A stretch of 64,000 nt of DNA from NCBI RefSeq assembly GCF_004345365.1, contig NZ_SLVF01000005.1, positions 1 through 64,000 on the forward strand, given 5' to 3'. Below the pieces are notes generated by a model. That model made no database searches. It was not told the origin of the DNA and saw only the letters and a program-made list of their open reading frames with translations. Both the position numbers and the translations under genes were made by a program. Source of the DNA: Kribbella sp. VKM Ac-2568 (GTDB lineage Bacteria > Actinomycetota > Actinomycetes > Propionibacteriales > Kribbellaceae). This document shows positions 34,927-43,535 of the stretch, in pieces; positions within the stretch are counted from its first letter, which is position 1; the number at the start of each line of letters is the position of its first letter.

Positions 34927-36047
34927 GTGGGCACGCCTGCTGGTTCCACGGCCAGGCGATACCCCCGCCGCACAACGGTACGAACCAACTCGGGCCGCCC
35001 GACCGCAGTACGGAGCCGGTTGACGGTCACCTCCACCGCATGAACGTCTTCAGCACCAGGCAGAACAGCCAACAAAGCAGGTCGAGACACGACATCCCCA
35101 CCGGCCGCCACCAACGCAGCCAGTACTGCGCGCGGACCCGGCCCCAGCGGCAACACGACCCCATCCAGCACCGCGGCGCCGCCACGAATCACCAACTGCC
35201 CGAAGGCCGTCTCGATCGAGCGAGCATTGTCGTCTGTCAGCCGATCCGTGACGATCCGGATCAACGCACCGAGCCGGAAGCGATCGGGCACCAGCGGCTC
35301 CAACCCCAACGCCACGAACGGCCCAGCGGTGATCGGCCCGACGCAGGCGTTCAACACCCGCCCGGTCCGCAACGCCGACACCAATGCGTCGTACTGACCC
35401 GTCAGCGCGGCCGCATCCAGCAGGGCCTGCGCACCCGGCGCGGAGGTGTGCACGACAGCATCGACTCCACCCGAACCGATCTGACCGATCACCCGCTCGA
35501 CGGCGGCCGGATCCGGCGCCGGCCCCCAGCGATACACCTCGAGTCCGCGCACCGAAGCACCGACCGCGCGGAGTTCGTCCTGCAGCGCGGGATCCGACAA
35601 GCCGTGCAACTGAACGACGATCTTCCGACCGGCGACGCCTTGGTCGCGCAACCAGTCGACGACCTCGGCCGTCGTCTCGGTCCGGGCGGACCAGTGCTCG
35701 ACCAACCCGGCCGCGCGGATCGCACCGCGTGCCTTCGGACCGCGTGCGAGCAGCCGCGACGACTCCAGCGTGGTCAGCAGGTCCGCCGCGAGGCCAGCTG
35801 TGTCCGCGGCCTCGACCCAACCGCGGAACCCGACCGCGGTGGTGACCACCACATCGTCCGGCGGGTTCGCGATCACCCGCCGGGTGGCCTCGATCAGCGG
35901 CTGGTCGTCGGCGGCCGGCACGATCTGCAGCGTCGGCGCGTGCAGCACCTTCGCGCCCCGGCGTTCGAACGACGCGATCAGGTCGTCCGCCCGCCGGTGC
36001 GCGGTGACGGCGATCGTGCAGCCGCTCAGCGGACCGGGCCTAGTCAC
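34923..36047 (-). CDS. hemD: Uroporphyrinogen-III synthase fused to a winged-helix domain
   Basis: 374 residues. Residues 1 to about 265 are HemD-like: GCTIAVTAHRRADDLIASFE, ERRGAKVLHAPTLQIVP, LEVYRWGPAPD, VVHTSAPGAQALLDAA and ACVGPITAGPFVALG. Residues from about 285 to 370 are an OmpR/PhoB-type winged helix: DGVVLPLGPGPRAVLAALVA, then GAEDVHAVEVTVNRLRTAVG and LVRTVVRRGYRLA. The enzyme part cyclises hydroxymethylbilane for siroheme. The DNA-binding part may act in regulation; this fusion is known in actinobacterial nitrite reductase clusters. The GTG start at 36047 overlaps the nirD stop by several bases. Confidence 0.88.
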   Translation of the reverse strand: MTRPGPLSGCTIAVTAHRRADDLIASFERRGAKVLHAPTLQIVPAADDQPLIEATRRVIANPPDDVVVTTAVGFRGWVEAADTAGLAADLLTTLESSRLLARGPKARGAIRAAGLVEHWSARTETTAEVVDWLRDQGVAGRKIVVQLHGLSDPALQDELRAVGASVRGLEVYRWGPAPDPAAVERVIGQIGSGGVDAVVHTSAPGAQALLDAAALTGQYDALVSALRTGRVLNACVGPITAGPFVALGLEPLVPDRFRLGALIRIVTDRLTDDNARSIETAFGQLVIRGGAAVLDGVVLPLGPGPRAVLAALVAAGGDVVSRPALLAVLPGAEDVHAVEVTVNRLRTAVGRPELVRTVVRRGYRLAVEPAGVPT

Positions 36048-36390
36048 CGACGATCACCTGGCCGTCGGCCACCCTCACCCGGTACGTCGGGATGCTGACC
36101 TCGGGGTCGTCCAGACAGACACCGGTGCGCAGGTCGTATACCTGCTTGAACATCGGCGACGCCACCGTCGGCACGTCACCGCGGCTGCCCACGATGCCGC
36201 GCGACATCACGTTCGCCCCGCTCACCGGGTCCTGGTTGCCCAGGGCATACACCTCGCCGTCGTAGGTGCGGAACACCGCGATCTGGCGATCCCCGATCAG
36301 CGCGGCGACACCTCGCTCCGGCAGCAGCGCGTCGTACGCGCAGACCGGTACGGCGGTGATCGCCGCCTCCGTCATCGGCGACAGGGTCAT
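36040..36390 (-). CDS. nirD: Nitrite reductase (NADH) small subunit
   Basis: 116 residues, Rieske-like NirD fold: VPVCAYDALLPERGVAALIG, IAVFRTYDGEVYALGNQDPV, NVMSRGIVGSRGDVPTVASP and FKQVYDLRTGVCLDDPEV. The Cys-X-His iron-sulfur ligands of true Rieske proteins are absent, as is normal for NirD. It partners NirB in reducing nitrite to ammonia. ATG 36390 overlaps the NirB stop (ATGA). The longer frame to 36576 is not used. Confidence 0.93.
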   Translation of the reverse strand: MTLSPMTEAAITAVPVCAYDALLPERGVAALIGDRQIAVFRTYDGEVYALGNQDPVSGANVMSRGIVGSRGDVPTVASPMFKQVYDLRTGVCLDDPEVSIPTYRVRVADGQVIVGD

Positions 36391-38969
36391 CGACGTACCT
36401 CCAATCGGGGGCCGGCGAGCAGCACCGGCTCCAGTTGACCGCGTTCGGCCGGGGTCGCCGGCCGAGGTTGGTTGCGTTCGACCACGTACCGCAGGTCGGC
36501 GTCGGGCTGGTCCGGCGCGTTCACGAACGACACGAACCGGGCCAGCTTGTCCGGGTCCTGCAAGGTGGCCTGCCACTCGTCGACGTAGGAGTCGACGTGC
36601 GCGGCCATCGCCGCGTCCAGGTCGGCCGCGATGCCGAGGCTGTCGTTCAGCACGACGTCGCGGACGTGGTCGAGACCTCCGTCGATCTCGTTGATCCAGA
36701 CGGCCGTCCGCTGCAGCCGGTCACCGGTGCGGATGTAGTACATCAGGAACCGGTCGATTGCCTGCAGCAACTGCTCGTCGGTGAGGTCGGAGGCGAGCAG
36801 CTGCGCGTGCCGCGGCGTCATGCCGCCGTTGCCGCCGACATAGAGGTTCCACCCGTTCTCGGTGGCGATCACGCCGACGTCCTTGCCGCGGGCCTCGGCG
36901 CACTCCCGAGCACAGCCGGAGACGCCGAGCTTGAGCTTGTGCGGCGACCGCAGCCCGCGGTACCGCAGCTCCAGCGCGATCGCCATCCCGACGGAGTCCT
37001 GTACGCCGTACCGGCACCAGGTGGAGCCGACGCAGGACTTCACCGTGCGCAGCGCCTTGCCATAGGCATGGCCGGACTCGAACCCGGCGTCCACCAGCCG
37101 CTGCCAGATCGCCGGCAACTGTTCGATCCGGGCGCCGAACAGGTCGACCCGCTGCCCGCCGGTGATCTTGGTGTAGAGGCCGAAGTCGCGGGCCACCTGG
37201 CCGATCGCGATCAGGCCCTCCGGCGTCACCTCGCCACCCGGGATCCGCGGCACGACGGAGTACGTGCCGTCCTTCTGGATGTTCGCCATCACGTGGTCGT
37301 TGGTGTCCTGCAGCGTCGCGCGCTCTCCGTCGAGCACGTGGCCGGCCGGGTCCAGACTGGACAGGATCGAGGCGACCACGGGCTTGCAGATGTCGCAACC
37401 GCGGCCAGTTCCGTGCCGGTCGACGATCTCGCTGAAGGTGCGCAGCCCGGTCACCCGCACCACGTCGAACAGCTCCGCCCGGGACAGCGCGAAGTGCTCG
37501 CACAACGCCTTGCTGACCTCGACACCGGCCGCCGCCAGTTCGGCGTTGAGCAGGTTCTTCACGATCGGCAGGCACGATCCACAGCTCGTGCCGGCCTTGG
37601 TCTTGCCGCACAGCGACTTCAGATCGCCGCATCCTTCGTCGCGCACCGCGCAGCGGATGGCCCCGGCCGCGACGTTGTTGCACGAGCAGACCGGCGCGTC
37701 GTCCGGCAGTTCCAGTTGCGCGGGCTGCGATCCCTCCGGCAGCAGGAAGGACGCGGGGTCTGCGCCGAGCTCACGACCCACCATCGGTCGCAAGGCCGAG
37801 TACGCCGACGCGTCGCCGACGAGGATTCCACCCAGCAACGTGCGGGCGTCGTCGGACAGCACCAGCTTCTTGTAGACCCCCGCCACCGGGTCGGCGTACA
37901 CGATGTCGAGCGCGCCCTCCGTGGCTCCGAAGGCGTCACCGAAGCTGGCCACGTCGACACCGAGCAACTTGAGCTTGGTCGACGAGTCGGCACCGGGGAA
38001 GGTCGCCTCGCCACCGAGGAGGCGGTCGGCCACGATCTCGGCCATCGCGTAGCCAGGGGCGACCAGTCCCCAGACGCGTCCCTCGATGCAGGCGACCTCG
38101 CCGATCGCCCAGACACCCGGCACCGAAGTACGGCAGGTGTCGTCGACGACCACACCACCGCGTTCGCCGATCTCGAGGCCGGCGGCTCGGCCGAGTTCGT
38201 CGCGCGGCCGGACTCCGGTGGCGAAGACGACGACGTCCGCGGGCAGATCCGGGCCATCGGCAACAGCCATCGCCCGGGCGGCTCCCTGCGAGGTCGTCTT
38301 CACCCGGGTGACCTGAGTCGCGGTCAGCACGTCCACGTCGAGGCCGCGGATGAGCCGGGCGAGCGCGCTGCCGCCGCCCTCGTCCACCTGCAGCGGCATC
38401 AACCGCGGCGCGAACTCGACCACCTTCGTCGCCGCACCCAACGCACGCAGGGCGCCGGCCGCCTCCAGCCCGAGCAGGCCGCCACCGACGACAACGCCGC
38501 GAACCTCCTTGCCCTCGGACCGCAACCTCTCGACGTACACCCGGAGGGCGGCGACATCGTCGATGGTCCGGTAGACGAAGCAGCCGTTGACGTCGCTGTT
38601 CTTGACCGGCGGAACGAAGGCGCTCGAGCCTGTCGCGAGGACCAGTTCGTCGTAGCCGATCACGTCGCCGCGAGTGGTCTGCACCGTGCGCGCCTCGGCG
38701 TCGAGAGAAGCGACCGTGACGCCCTTGCGTAGGGTCACCGCCGGGTCGTCCCAGAGCTCCGGCTCACCCAGCGAGAGGTCGTGCGGGTCCCGGCCGGAGA
38801 AGTAGCTGGTCAGGGCGACCCGGTCGTAGGGCAGCCGCGGCTCCTCGGCCAGCACGGTGATGCGCCACTCGATCCCGGTGTCGCGGGACCGTAGCGCCTC
38901 GACCAGCCGGTGCGCGACCATACCGCCGCCCACGATCACCAAATGCCGGGCCTTCTTCAACTCTGTCAT
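36387..38969 (-). CDS. nirB: Nitrite reductase (NADH) large subunit, internal start product
   Basis: 860 residues if translation begins at the internal ATG 38969, the normal length and start (MTELKKARHLVIVGGGMVAH) of NirB. Domains in order: FAD/NAD(P)-binding reductase (VIVGGGM, VVVGGGLLGLEAAGALR, VWAIGEVACI); BFD-like [2Fe-2S] domains with VCSCNNVAAGAIRC, GTSCGSC and RGCDICKP; and a siroheme/[4Fe-4S] sulfite/nitrite reductase domain with CVGSTWC and GCARECAEARG. It uses NADH electrons to reduce nitrite to ammonia. The start is chosen by the AGGAGG six bases upstream; the frame is also continuous with nitrate reductase. Confidence 0.75.
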   Translation of the reverse strand: MTELKKARHLVIVGGGMVAHRLVEALRSRDTGIEWRITVLAEEPRLPYDRVALTSYFSGRDPHDLSLGEPELWDDPAVTLRKGVTVASLDAEARTVQTTRGDVIGYDELVLATGSSAFVPPVKNSDVNGCFVYRTIDDVAALRVYVERLRSEGKEVRGVVVGGGLLGLEAAGALRALGAATKVVEFAPRLMPLQVDEGGGSALARLIRGLDVDVLTATQVTRVKTTSQGAARAMAVADGPDLPADVVVFATGVRPRDELGRAAGLEIGERGGVVVDDTCRTSVPGVWAIGEVACIEGRVWGLVAPGYAMAEIVADRLLGGEATFPGADSSTKLKLLGVDVASFGDAFGATEGALDIVYADPVAGVYKKLVLSDDARTLLGGILVGDASAYSALRPMVGRELGADPASFLLPEGSQPAQLELPDDAPVCSCNNVAAGAIRCAVRDEGCGDLKSLCGKTKAGTSCGSCLPIVKNLLNAELAAAGVEVSKALCEHFALSRAELFDVVRVTGLRTFSEIVDRHGTGRGCDICKPVVASILSSLDPAGHVLDGERATLQDTNDHVMANIQKDGTYSVVPRIPGGEVTPEGLIAIGQVARDFGLYTKITGGQRVDLFGARIEQLPAIWQRLVDAGFESGHAYGKALRTVKSCVGSTWCRYGVQDSVGMAIALELRYRGLRSPHKLKLGVSGCARECAEARGKDVGVIATENGWNLYVGGNGGMTPRHAQLLASDLTDEQLLQAIDRFLMYYIRTGDRLQRTAVWINEIDGGLDHVRDVVLNDSLGIAADLDAAMAAHVDSYVDEWQATLQDPDKLARFVSFVNAPDQPDADLRYVVERNQPRPATPAERGQLEPVLLAGPRLEVRR

Positions 38970-41900
38970 GGTTGCCCTCCTGGTCGGCACGGGTTCGGTC
39001 TCGCCGCGCCGGAGCCGGTCGAGAAGGTCACCGACAGCGCCTGTGCAGCTGCCGCAACCGGTGGTCGCTCTGGTTGTCGCCGCGATGCCGGCCACGCTGT
39101 CGGCACCCGCTTGCCACGCCGCCTCGATCGCGGCCCTGGTCACGCCGTTGCACCGGCAGACCGTCAATGCCTTGCGCTTCGGCGGTTCAGGTGCCGCCAG
39201 CAACGAATCCGCCCGCACCGGCGTCTGCCGATCGGCCAGCAGGACGAGTTCGGCGGCCACCTCCGGCGCACTGATCGCCACGGCCGCCCGCACCACGCCG
39301 TCCCGCAGTACCGCCCGGACGTAGCGCTCGCCGTCTTCCAGCCGGACGGCCTCGCCCTCTTCATCCCGACCGCCGAGAATCAGTACGTCGAGCCCGCCCG
39401 CGGTGATCCGGACGACATCGTCCAGCCCATCGTCGGTGGGCTCGTCAACCAGCAGCTCTCCGAAGACAGCCCGGCCGCTCACCGTCACGGAACGGAATCG
39501 ACCGTTCTTGAGCTCGGTCCCTTCCACCGTGGCGTTGAGCAGTACCTCGATGCCGAGCTCGCGAACAGCTCGGGTGATCCGCCGACCCGCTGTGGGTCGA
39601 ATCGCCTTGTCCAGCAGGGTTTCACCGGCATGCACCACCGTCACCGCGACCCCGCTCTCCCGCAGAGTGGCGGCCGCCCGGACGGCTCGCACCCCGCCGC
39701 CGAGCACCACGGCGCGCCGTACCTGCTGGCCGGTTGTCTGCGCGGCATCCGCCGTCGGCTGCGCGGACCCGCGGGCCGCTACGAACCCACCGCCCGGCGA
39801 CGACTCGGCGGTCTGCACGGCCAGCCGGCTGCGGGTGGTGAAGTCGGGCGAGGTCTCAGCGGTCAGCTCCACCGCGCAGACCTTGAACTCCGGCATGCGC
39901 GAGACCGGATCGAGCGCGTCGTTGGTCAGCTCGTTCACGCTGCCCTCACCGCCGAAGTGGAACGGCACGAACACCGTGTCCGGCCGTACGTCGGAGGTCA
40001 CCCGCGCCGGCAGCACCATCGAACCCCGAGTGGTCCGCAACCGGACCGGCCGCCCGTCCACGATCCCCAACTGCGCGGCGACCCGCGGATGTATCTCGGC
40101 GAACACCTCCGGCTCCGCCTCGGCCAGTTCGGCGACCCGCCTGGTCTGCGCTCCGCTCTGGTAGTGCTGCAGCAACCGCCCGGTCACCAGGTAGTACGGC
40201 GCGTCCGGCCGCAGGTCGTCGGCGACCGCCCGGTGATCCACGATGACGACCCGCGCCCGGCCGTCCGGAGTACCGAAGCGGTCCGCGAAGAGCCGCGGCG
40301 TACCAGGGTGCTCGTCGGACGGACAGGGCCAGAAGACGGCCTCGCCGGCATCCAGCCGGTCCCAGCTGATCCCCGAGTAGTCGGCGATCCCACCCGCACT
40401 CGCGACCCGCAACTCGTCATACACAGCGGCCGGATCCGTCGAGAACGGCACCTCGGGACGCAGCCGTTCGGCCAGCCCGGCGAACACTGCAAGATCGCTC
40501 CGCACTTCGCCAGGAGCCGGTACTGCGACCCGCCGGCGCAGCACGCGTCCTTCCAGGGAGGTCATCGTGCCCTCCTCCTCGGCCCACTGCGTGACCGGGA
40601 AGACGACATCGGCGAGCAGGGCGGTCTCGCTCGGGACAACGTCCGCCACCACCAGCAGGTCCAGCGCCGCGAGTCGCTCGCGGACCGAGGCCAGCTTCGG
40701 TGCCGAGACCACCAGGTTGCTGCCGTGGACGAGCAACGCACGAGGCCCGTCCGGCGTACCGAGGGCGTCGATCAACTCGACCGCGCTGCGGCCGGGACCG
40801 GGCAGTTCGTCGGGGTCGACACCCCAGACGCCCCCGACGTAGGCGCGCGCCTCGGGGTCGGCGATGCTCCGGTAGCCGGGGAGTTGGTCTGCCTTCTGGC
40901 CGTGCTCGCGGCCGCCCTGGCCGTTGCCCTGCCCGGTGATGCAGCCATAACCGCTACCGAGCCGCCCTGGCAGCCCAAGCGCCAGGGCGAGGTTGATGCA
41001 GGCCGTGACGGTGTCCGTGCCCTTAATGTGCTGCTCGGCACCCCGGCCGGTCAGGATGAACGCCCCTGCCCCGCGATGGACCGGAGCAGCCGCCGCCAAC
41101 ACCCGCGCAGCCTTCCTGATCGTCACAGCCGGTACGCCGGTGACTCGCTCGGCTCGCTCCGGCCACCAGGCGGTGGTGGAGCGGAACAGCCCGTCCGGGT
41201 CATCCGTCCGCTCTGCCAGGTACGCGCTGTCTGCCAGGCCCTCCTGCAGGATCACGTGAGTCAGCGAGAGCACCAGAGCCAGGTCACTCCCGGGAGTCGC
41301 CTGCAGGTGGATCCCGGCGCCGTCCTCGCTCAGCCCGGCGGTCGCAGTACGGCGTGGGTCGACCACCAGTAGCCCGCCCGCGTCCCGGGCGCCGGCCAGA
41401 TGCGCGACGGCGGGCGGCATCGTCTCGGCGAGGTTACTGCCGACCAACAGGATCGCGCCGGCGCCGCCGAGATCCGCCAGCGGGAAGGGCAGGCCGCGAT
41501 CGATGCCGAAGGCCCGGTTCGTCGCGGCCGCCGCGGACGACATGCAGAAGCGGCCGTTGTAGTCCACGTTCGAGGTCCGCAGGGTGACTCGGGCGAACTT
41601 GCCGAGTGCATAGGCCTTCTCGTTCGTCAGCCCGCCACCGCCGAAGACTGCGACCGAGTCGTTGCCGTGCTCGACCTGCAGCGAGCGGAGCCGGTCTGCG
41701 ACGAAGTCCAGCGCGTGCTCCCAGGTCGTCTCGACCAGACTTCCGGAGTCGTCCCGGACCAGCGGCTTCGTCAGCCGGTCCGGAACCGTGAGCACCTCGG
41801 GAGCGGTCCAGCCCTTGCGGCACAGCCCGCCCCGGTTGGTCGGGAACTCCCGCGGCTTCACGGTGACGGCGCCCCGCCCAGCCTCTCGCCCAGTGTCCGG

Positions 41901-41984
41901 CCCTGCACCCGGCCGGTCGGCCGGGTGCAGAGTCGTCGCGCACTGCAGAGCGCAGTACGGGCAGTGGGTGTCGACTCCCGTCAC
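36387..41984 (-). CDS. Assimilatory nitrate reductase joined in frame to nitrite reductase NirB
   Basis: One uninterrupted 1865-codon frame. Residues 1-1005 are a molybdopterin nitrate reductase: [4Fe-4S] Cys at 8, 11, 15 and 55, NRGGLCRKGWT, ITGQGNGQGGREHG and the C-terminal molybdopterin-binding domain. A Rossmann segment (AVVLGGGVRAVRAA, about 755-850) and a [2Fe-2S] BFD-like domain (Cys 943, 945, 977, 980) follow. From residue 1006 on it is complete NirB. Normally these are two proteins. The first would reduce nitrate to nitrite, the second nitrite to ammonia. GTG 41984 overlaps the transporter stop (GTGA). A perfect AGGAGG sits before the NirB Met, so separate NirB is also possible. A lost stop or a base error cannot be excluded. 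Confidence 0.8.
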   Translation of the reverse strand: MTGVDTHCPYCALQCATTLHPADRPGAGPDTGREAGRGAVTVKPREFPTNRGGLCRKGWTAPEVLTVPDRLTKPLVRDDSGSLVETTWEHALDFVADRLRSLQVEHGNDSVAVFGGGGLTNEKAYALGKFARVTLRTSNVDYNGRFCMSSAAAATNRAFGIDRGLPFPLADLGGAGAILLVGSNLAETMPPAVAHLAGARDAGGLLVVDPRRTATAGLSEDGAGIHLQATPGSDLALVLSLTHVILQEGLADSAYLAERTDDPDGLFRSTTAWWPERAERVTGVPAVTIRKAARVLAAAAPVHRGAGAFILTGRGAEQHIKGTDTVTACINLALALGLPGRLGSGYGCITGQGNGQGGREHGQKADQLPGYRSIADPEARAYVGGVWGVDPDELPGPGRSAVELIDALGTPDGPRALLVHGSNLVVSAPKLASVRERLAALDLLVVADVVPSETALLADVVFPVTQWAEEEGTMTSLEGRVLRRRVAVPAPGEVRSDLAVFAGLAERLRPEVPFSTDPAAVYDELRVASAGGIADYSGISWDRLDAGEAVFWPCPSDEHPGTPRLFADRFGTPDGRARVVIVDHRAVADDLRPDAPYYLVTGRLLQHYQSGAQTRRVAELAEAEPEVFAEIHPRVAAQLGIVDGRPVRLRTTRGSMVLPARVTSDVRPDTVFVPFHFGGEGSVNELTNDALDPVSRMPEFKVCAVELTAETSPDFTTRSRLAVQTAESSPGGGFVAARGSAQPTADAAQTTGQQVRRAVVLGGGVRAVRAAATLRESGVAVTVVHAGETLLDKAIRPTAGRRITRAVRELGIEVLLNATVEGTELKNGRFRSVTVSGRAVFGELLVDEPTDDGLDDVVRITAGGLDVLILGGRDEEGEAVRLEDGERYVRAVLRDGVVRAAVAISAPEVAAELVLLADRQTPVRADSLLAAPEPPKRKALTVCRCNGVTRAAIEAAWQAGADSVAGIAATTRATTGCGSCTGAVGDLLDRLRRGETEPVPTRRATMTELKKARHLVIVGGGMVAHRLVEALRSRDTGIEWRITVLAEEPRLPYDRVALTSYFSGRDPHDLSLGEPELWDDPAVTLRKGVTVASLDAEARTVQTTRGDVIGYDELVLATGSSAFVPPVKNSDVNGCFVYRTIDDVAALRVYVERLRSEGKEVRGVVVGGGLLGLEAAGALRALGAATKVVEFAPRLMPLQVDEGGGSALARLIRGLDVDVLTATQVTRVKTTSQGAARAMAVADGPDLPADVVVFATGVRPRDELGRAAGLEIGERGGVVVDDTCRTSVPGVWAIGEVACIEGRVWGLVAPGYAMAEIVADRLLGGEATFPGADSSTKLKLLGVDVASFGDAFGATEGALDIVYADPVAGVYKKLVLSDDARTLLGGILVGDASAYSALRPMVGRELGADPASFLLPEGSQPAQLELPDDAPVCSCNNVAAGAIRCAVRDEGCGDLKSLCGKTKAGTSCGSCLPIVKNLLNAELAAAGVEVSKALCEHFALSRAELFDVVRVTGLRTFSEIVDRHGTGRGCDICKPVVASILSSLDPAGHVLDGERATLQDTNDHVMANIQKDGTYSVVPRIPGGEVTPEGLIAIGQVARDFGLYTKITGGQRVDLFGARIEQLPAIWQRLVDAGFESGHAYGKALRTVKSCVGSTWCRYGVQDSVGMAIALELRYRGLRSPHKLKLGVSGCARECAEARGKDVGVIATENGWNLYVGGNGGMTPRHAQLLASDLTDEQLLQAIDRFLMYYIRTGDRLQRTAVWINEIDGGLDHVRDVVLNDSLGIAADLDAAMAAHVDSYVDEWQATLQDPDKLARFVSFVNAPDQPDADLRYVVERNQPRPATPAERGQLEPVLLAGPRLEVRR
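38976..38981 (-). promoter_or_regulatory. Perfect Shine-Dalgarno inside the reductase fusion
   Basis: AGGAGG on the minus strand ends six bases before the ATG at 38969-38967. It encodes two Arg residues in the frame that joins nitrate reductase to NirB. Spacing and sequence are ideal, so ribosomes should be able to start NirB here whether or not read-through from the upstream part occurs. Confidence 0.8.
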
Positions 41985-43363
41985 ACGCGCTCATGGCTGA
42001 GCGGGCCACCCCGACGCAGGTAGCAGAAGTAGGTCAGCCCCAGACAGACCACGTAGAAGGCGCAGAAGCAGTAGAGCGCCGGGACGAGCGAGCCGTAGTG
42101 GCCGCTCGACATCGCGAAGCCCCGCGGCACCAGGAACCCGCCGTACGCACCGATCGCCGAGGCGATCCCGATGCAGGCAGCGGCCTCCCGGCGGGCCCGG
42201 ACCAGGTCGGGCCCGCCGTCGAGGTCCCGGGTGGTCTGCCGGAACACCGCGGGGATCATCCGGTACGTCGAACCGTTGCCGGCGCCGCTGGCCACGAACA
42301 GCACCAGGAAGCTGAGCAGGAACCCGGTGAAGCTCTCGGCCTTCAGCGCCACGATCGCCGAGAGGATCCCGATGCCCATCACCACGAACGCGCAGACCGT
42401 CACCCAGGCGCCGCCGACCGCGTCGGACAGCTTGCCGCCGAACGGCCGGGACACGGACCCCACCAGCGCGCCGAGGAAGGCGATGTGGGCCACCGTGATC
42501 TCGGGGAACGTCGTCTTGATCAGCAGCGGGAAGGCCGCCGAGAAGCCGATGAACGACCCGAAGGTGCCGATGTAGAGGAACGAGATCACCCAGGTGTGGG
42601 GCCGCTTCGCCGCTGCCACGGAGGCACGGAAGGACGAGGTCGCCGCGGTCAGGTTGTCCATCACTCGCCACGCCAGGACCGCCGCCAGCAGGATCAGCGG
42701 AATCCACATCAGCCCGGCCCGGTTGAGCGACAGCCCCGCGCCCGCCACGATCACGATCGGCACCAGCAACTGGACCACCGCCACGCCCAGGTTGCCGCCG
42801 GCCGCGTTGAGGCCCAGCGCGAAGCCCTTGTCCCGCTCGGGGAAGAAGAAGGAGATGTTGGTCATGCTGCTGGCGAAGTTTCCGCCGCCCGCACCCGCGG
42901 TGGCCGCGACCAGCGCCATCAGCCAGAACGGCGTGTCCGGCCGGCTGACGAAGTACGCGAGTCCGAGTGACGGGATCAGCAGCAGCAACGCGGACACCAT
43001 CGTCCAGTTGCGCCCACCGAACTTCGGCACGGCGAAGGTGTACGGCAGCCGCAGCGTGGCTCCCACCAGGCTCGGCAGCGCCACCAGCCAGAACATCTGG
43101 TCCGTGCTGTAGCCGAACCCGGCGGCCGGCAGGGAGACGACCACGATGCTCCACAGTTGCCAGACCGAGAAGCCGAGGAACTCGGCAAAGATCGACGGCC
43201 ACAGGTTGCGGCGCGCCACCCGGCGCCCCTTCGCCGCCCAGAACCCGGCGTCCTCGGGGTCCCAGACGTCGATCCAGCGCCCGCGCCGTGGCGCCTCGAC
43301 CGTACCCACCGCGCCGGCCTGGTCGCGCGGAGTAACGACCTCCGGTCGTGCCTCGAGCGTCAT
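41981..43363 (-). CDS. NarK/NasA family nitrate/nitrite transporter (MFS)
   Basis: 460 residues from ATG 43363, which has GGAG about nine bases upstream; an extra GTG-initiated extension to 43390 is less likely. Twelve membrane segments. The nitrate signature regions are visible: GAGGGNFASSMTNISFFFPE (about 153-172), LGLNAAGGNLGVAVVQLLVP, and SGAGNGSTYRMIPAVFRQ in the second half. It imports nitrate for the reductases encoded directly downstream; its stop overlaps their GTG start. A GlnR-type box lies 57 bases upstream. Confidence 0.92.
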   Translation of the reverse strand: MTLEARPEVVTPRDQAGAVGTVEAPRRGRWIDVWDPEDAGFWAAKGRRVARRNLWPSIFAEFLGFSVWQLWSIVVVSLPAAGFGYSTDQMFWLVALPSLVGATLRLPYTFAVPKFGGRNWTMVSALLLLIPSLGLAYFVSRPDTPFWLMALVAATAGAGGGNFASSMTNISFFFPERDKGFALGLNAAGGNLGVAVVQLLVPIVIVAGAGLSLNRAGLMWIPLILLAAVLAWRVMDNLTAATSSFRASVAAAKRPHTWVISFLYIGTFGSFIGFSAAFPLLIKTTFPEITVAHIAFLGALVGSVSRPFGGKLSDAVGGAWVTVCAFVVMGIGILSAIVALKAESFTGFLLSFLVLFVASGAGNGSTYRMIPAVFRQTTRDLDGGPDLVRARREAAACIGIASAIGAYGGFLVPRGFAMSSGHYGSLVPALYCFCAFYVVCLGLTYFCYLRRGGPLSHERV

Positions 43364-43419
43364 CGTTCGTCTCCGATCATCCGACCTCACTGATTAGGCC
43401 AGGACGCTATGACCGGGGT

Positions 43420-43457
43420 GTTTCCGAGTGGTCATCTCGTTGTTACGCCGTCGAAAC
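43420..43457. promoter_or_regulatory. GlnR-type binding site upstream of the nitrate operon
   Basis: On the plus strand GTTAC-N6-GAAAC (43442-43457) matches the GTNAC-N6-GAAAC consensus of actinobacterial GlnR. On the minus strand ATGAC-N6-GAAAC (43435-43420) matches with one difference. The two units are six bases apart and lie between the nitrate transporter and the divergent MMPL gene. GlnR activates nitrate and nitrite assimilation under nitrogen limitation, which fits this operon. Confidence 0.65.
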
Positions 43458-43535
43458 GGCTCCCGCACACCTCCCGTGGGCCGGTGAGAGAAGTCGGTAC
43501 TGTTCCTGTCTACGAACACCGACGAGGGGGTCCTG

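Noticed and set aside
36435..38732. Plus-strand frame of 765 codons
   Set aside because: Antisense to nirB; composition dominated by Arg, Gly, Asp and Val, no domain.
38910..41372. Plus-strand frame of 820 codons
   Set aside because: Antisense to the nitrate reductase part, no domain or ribosome site.
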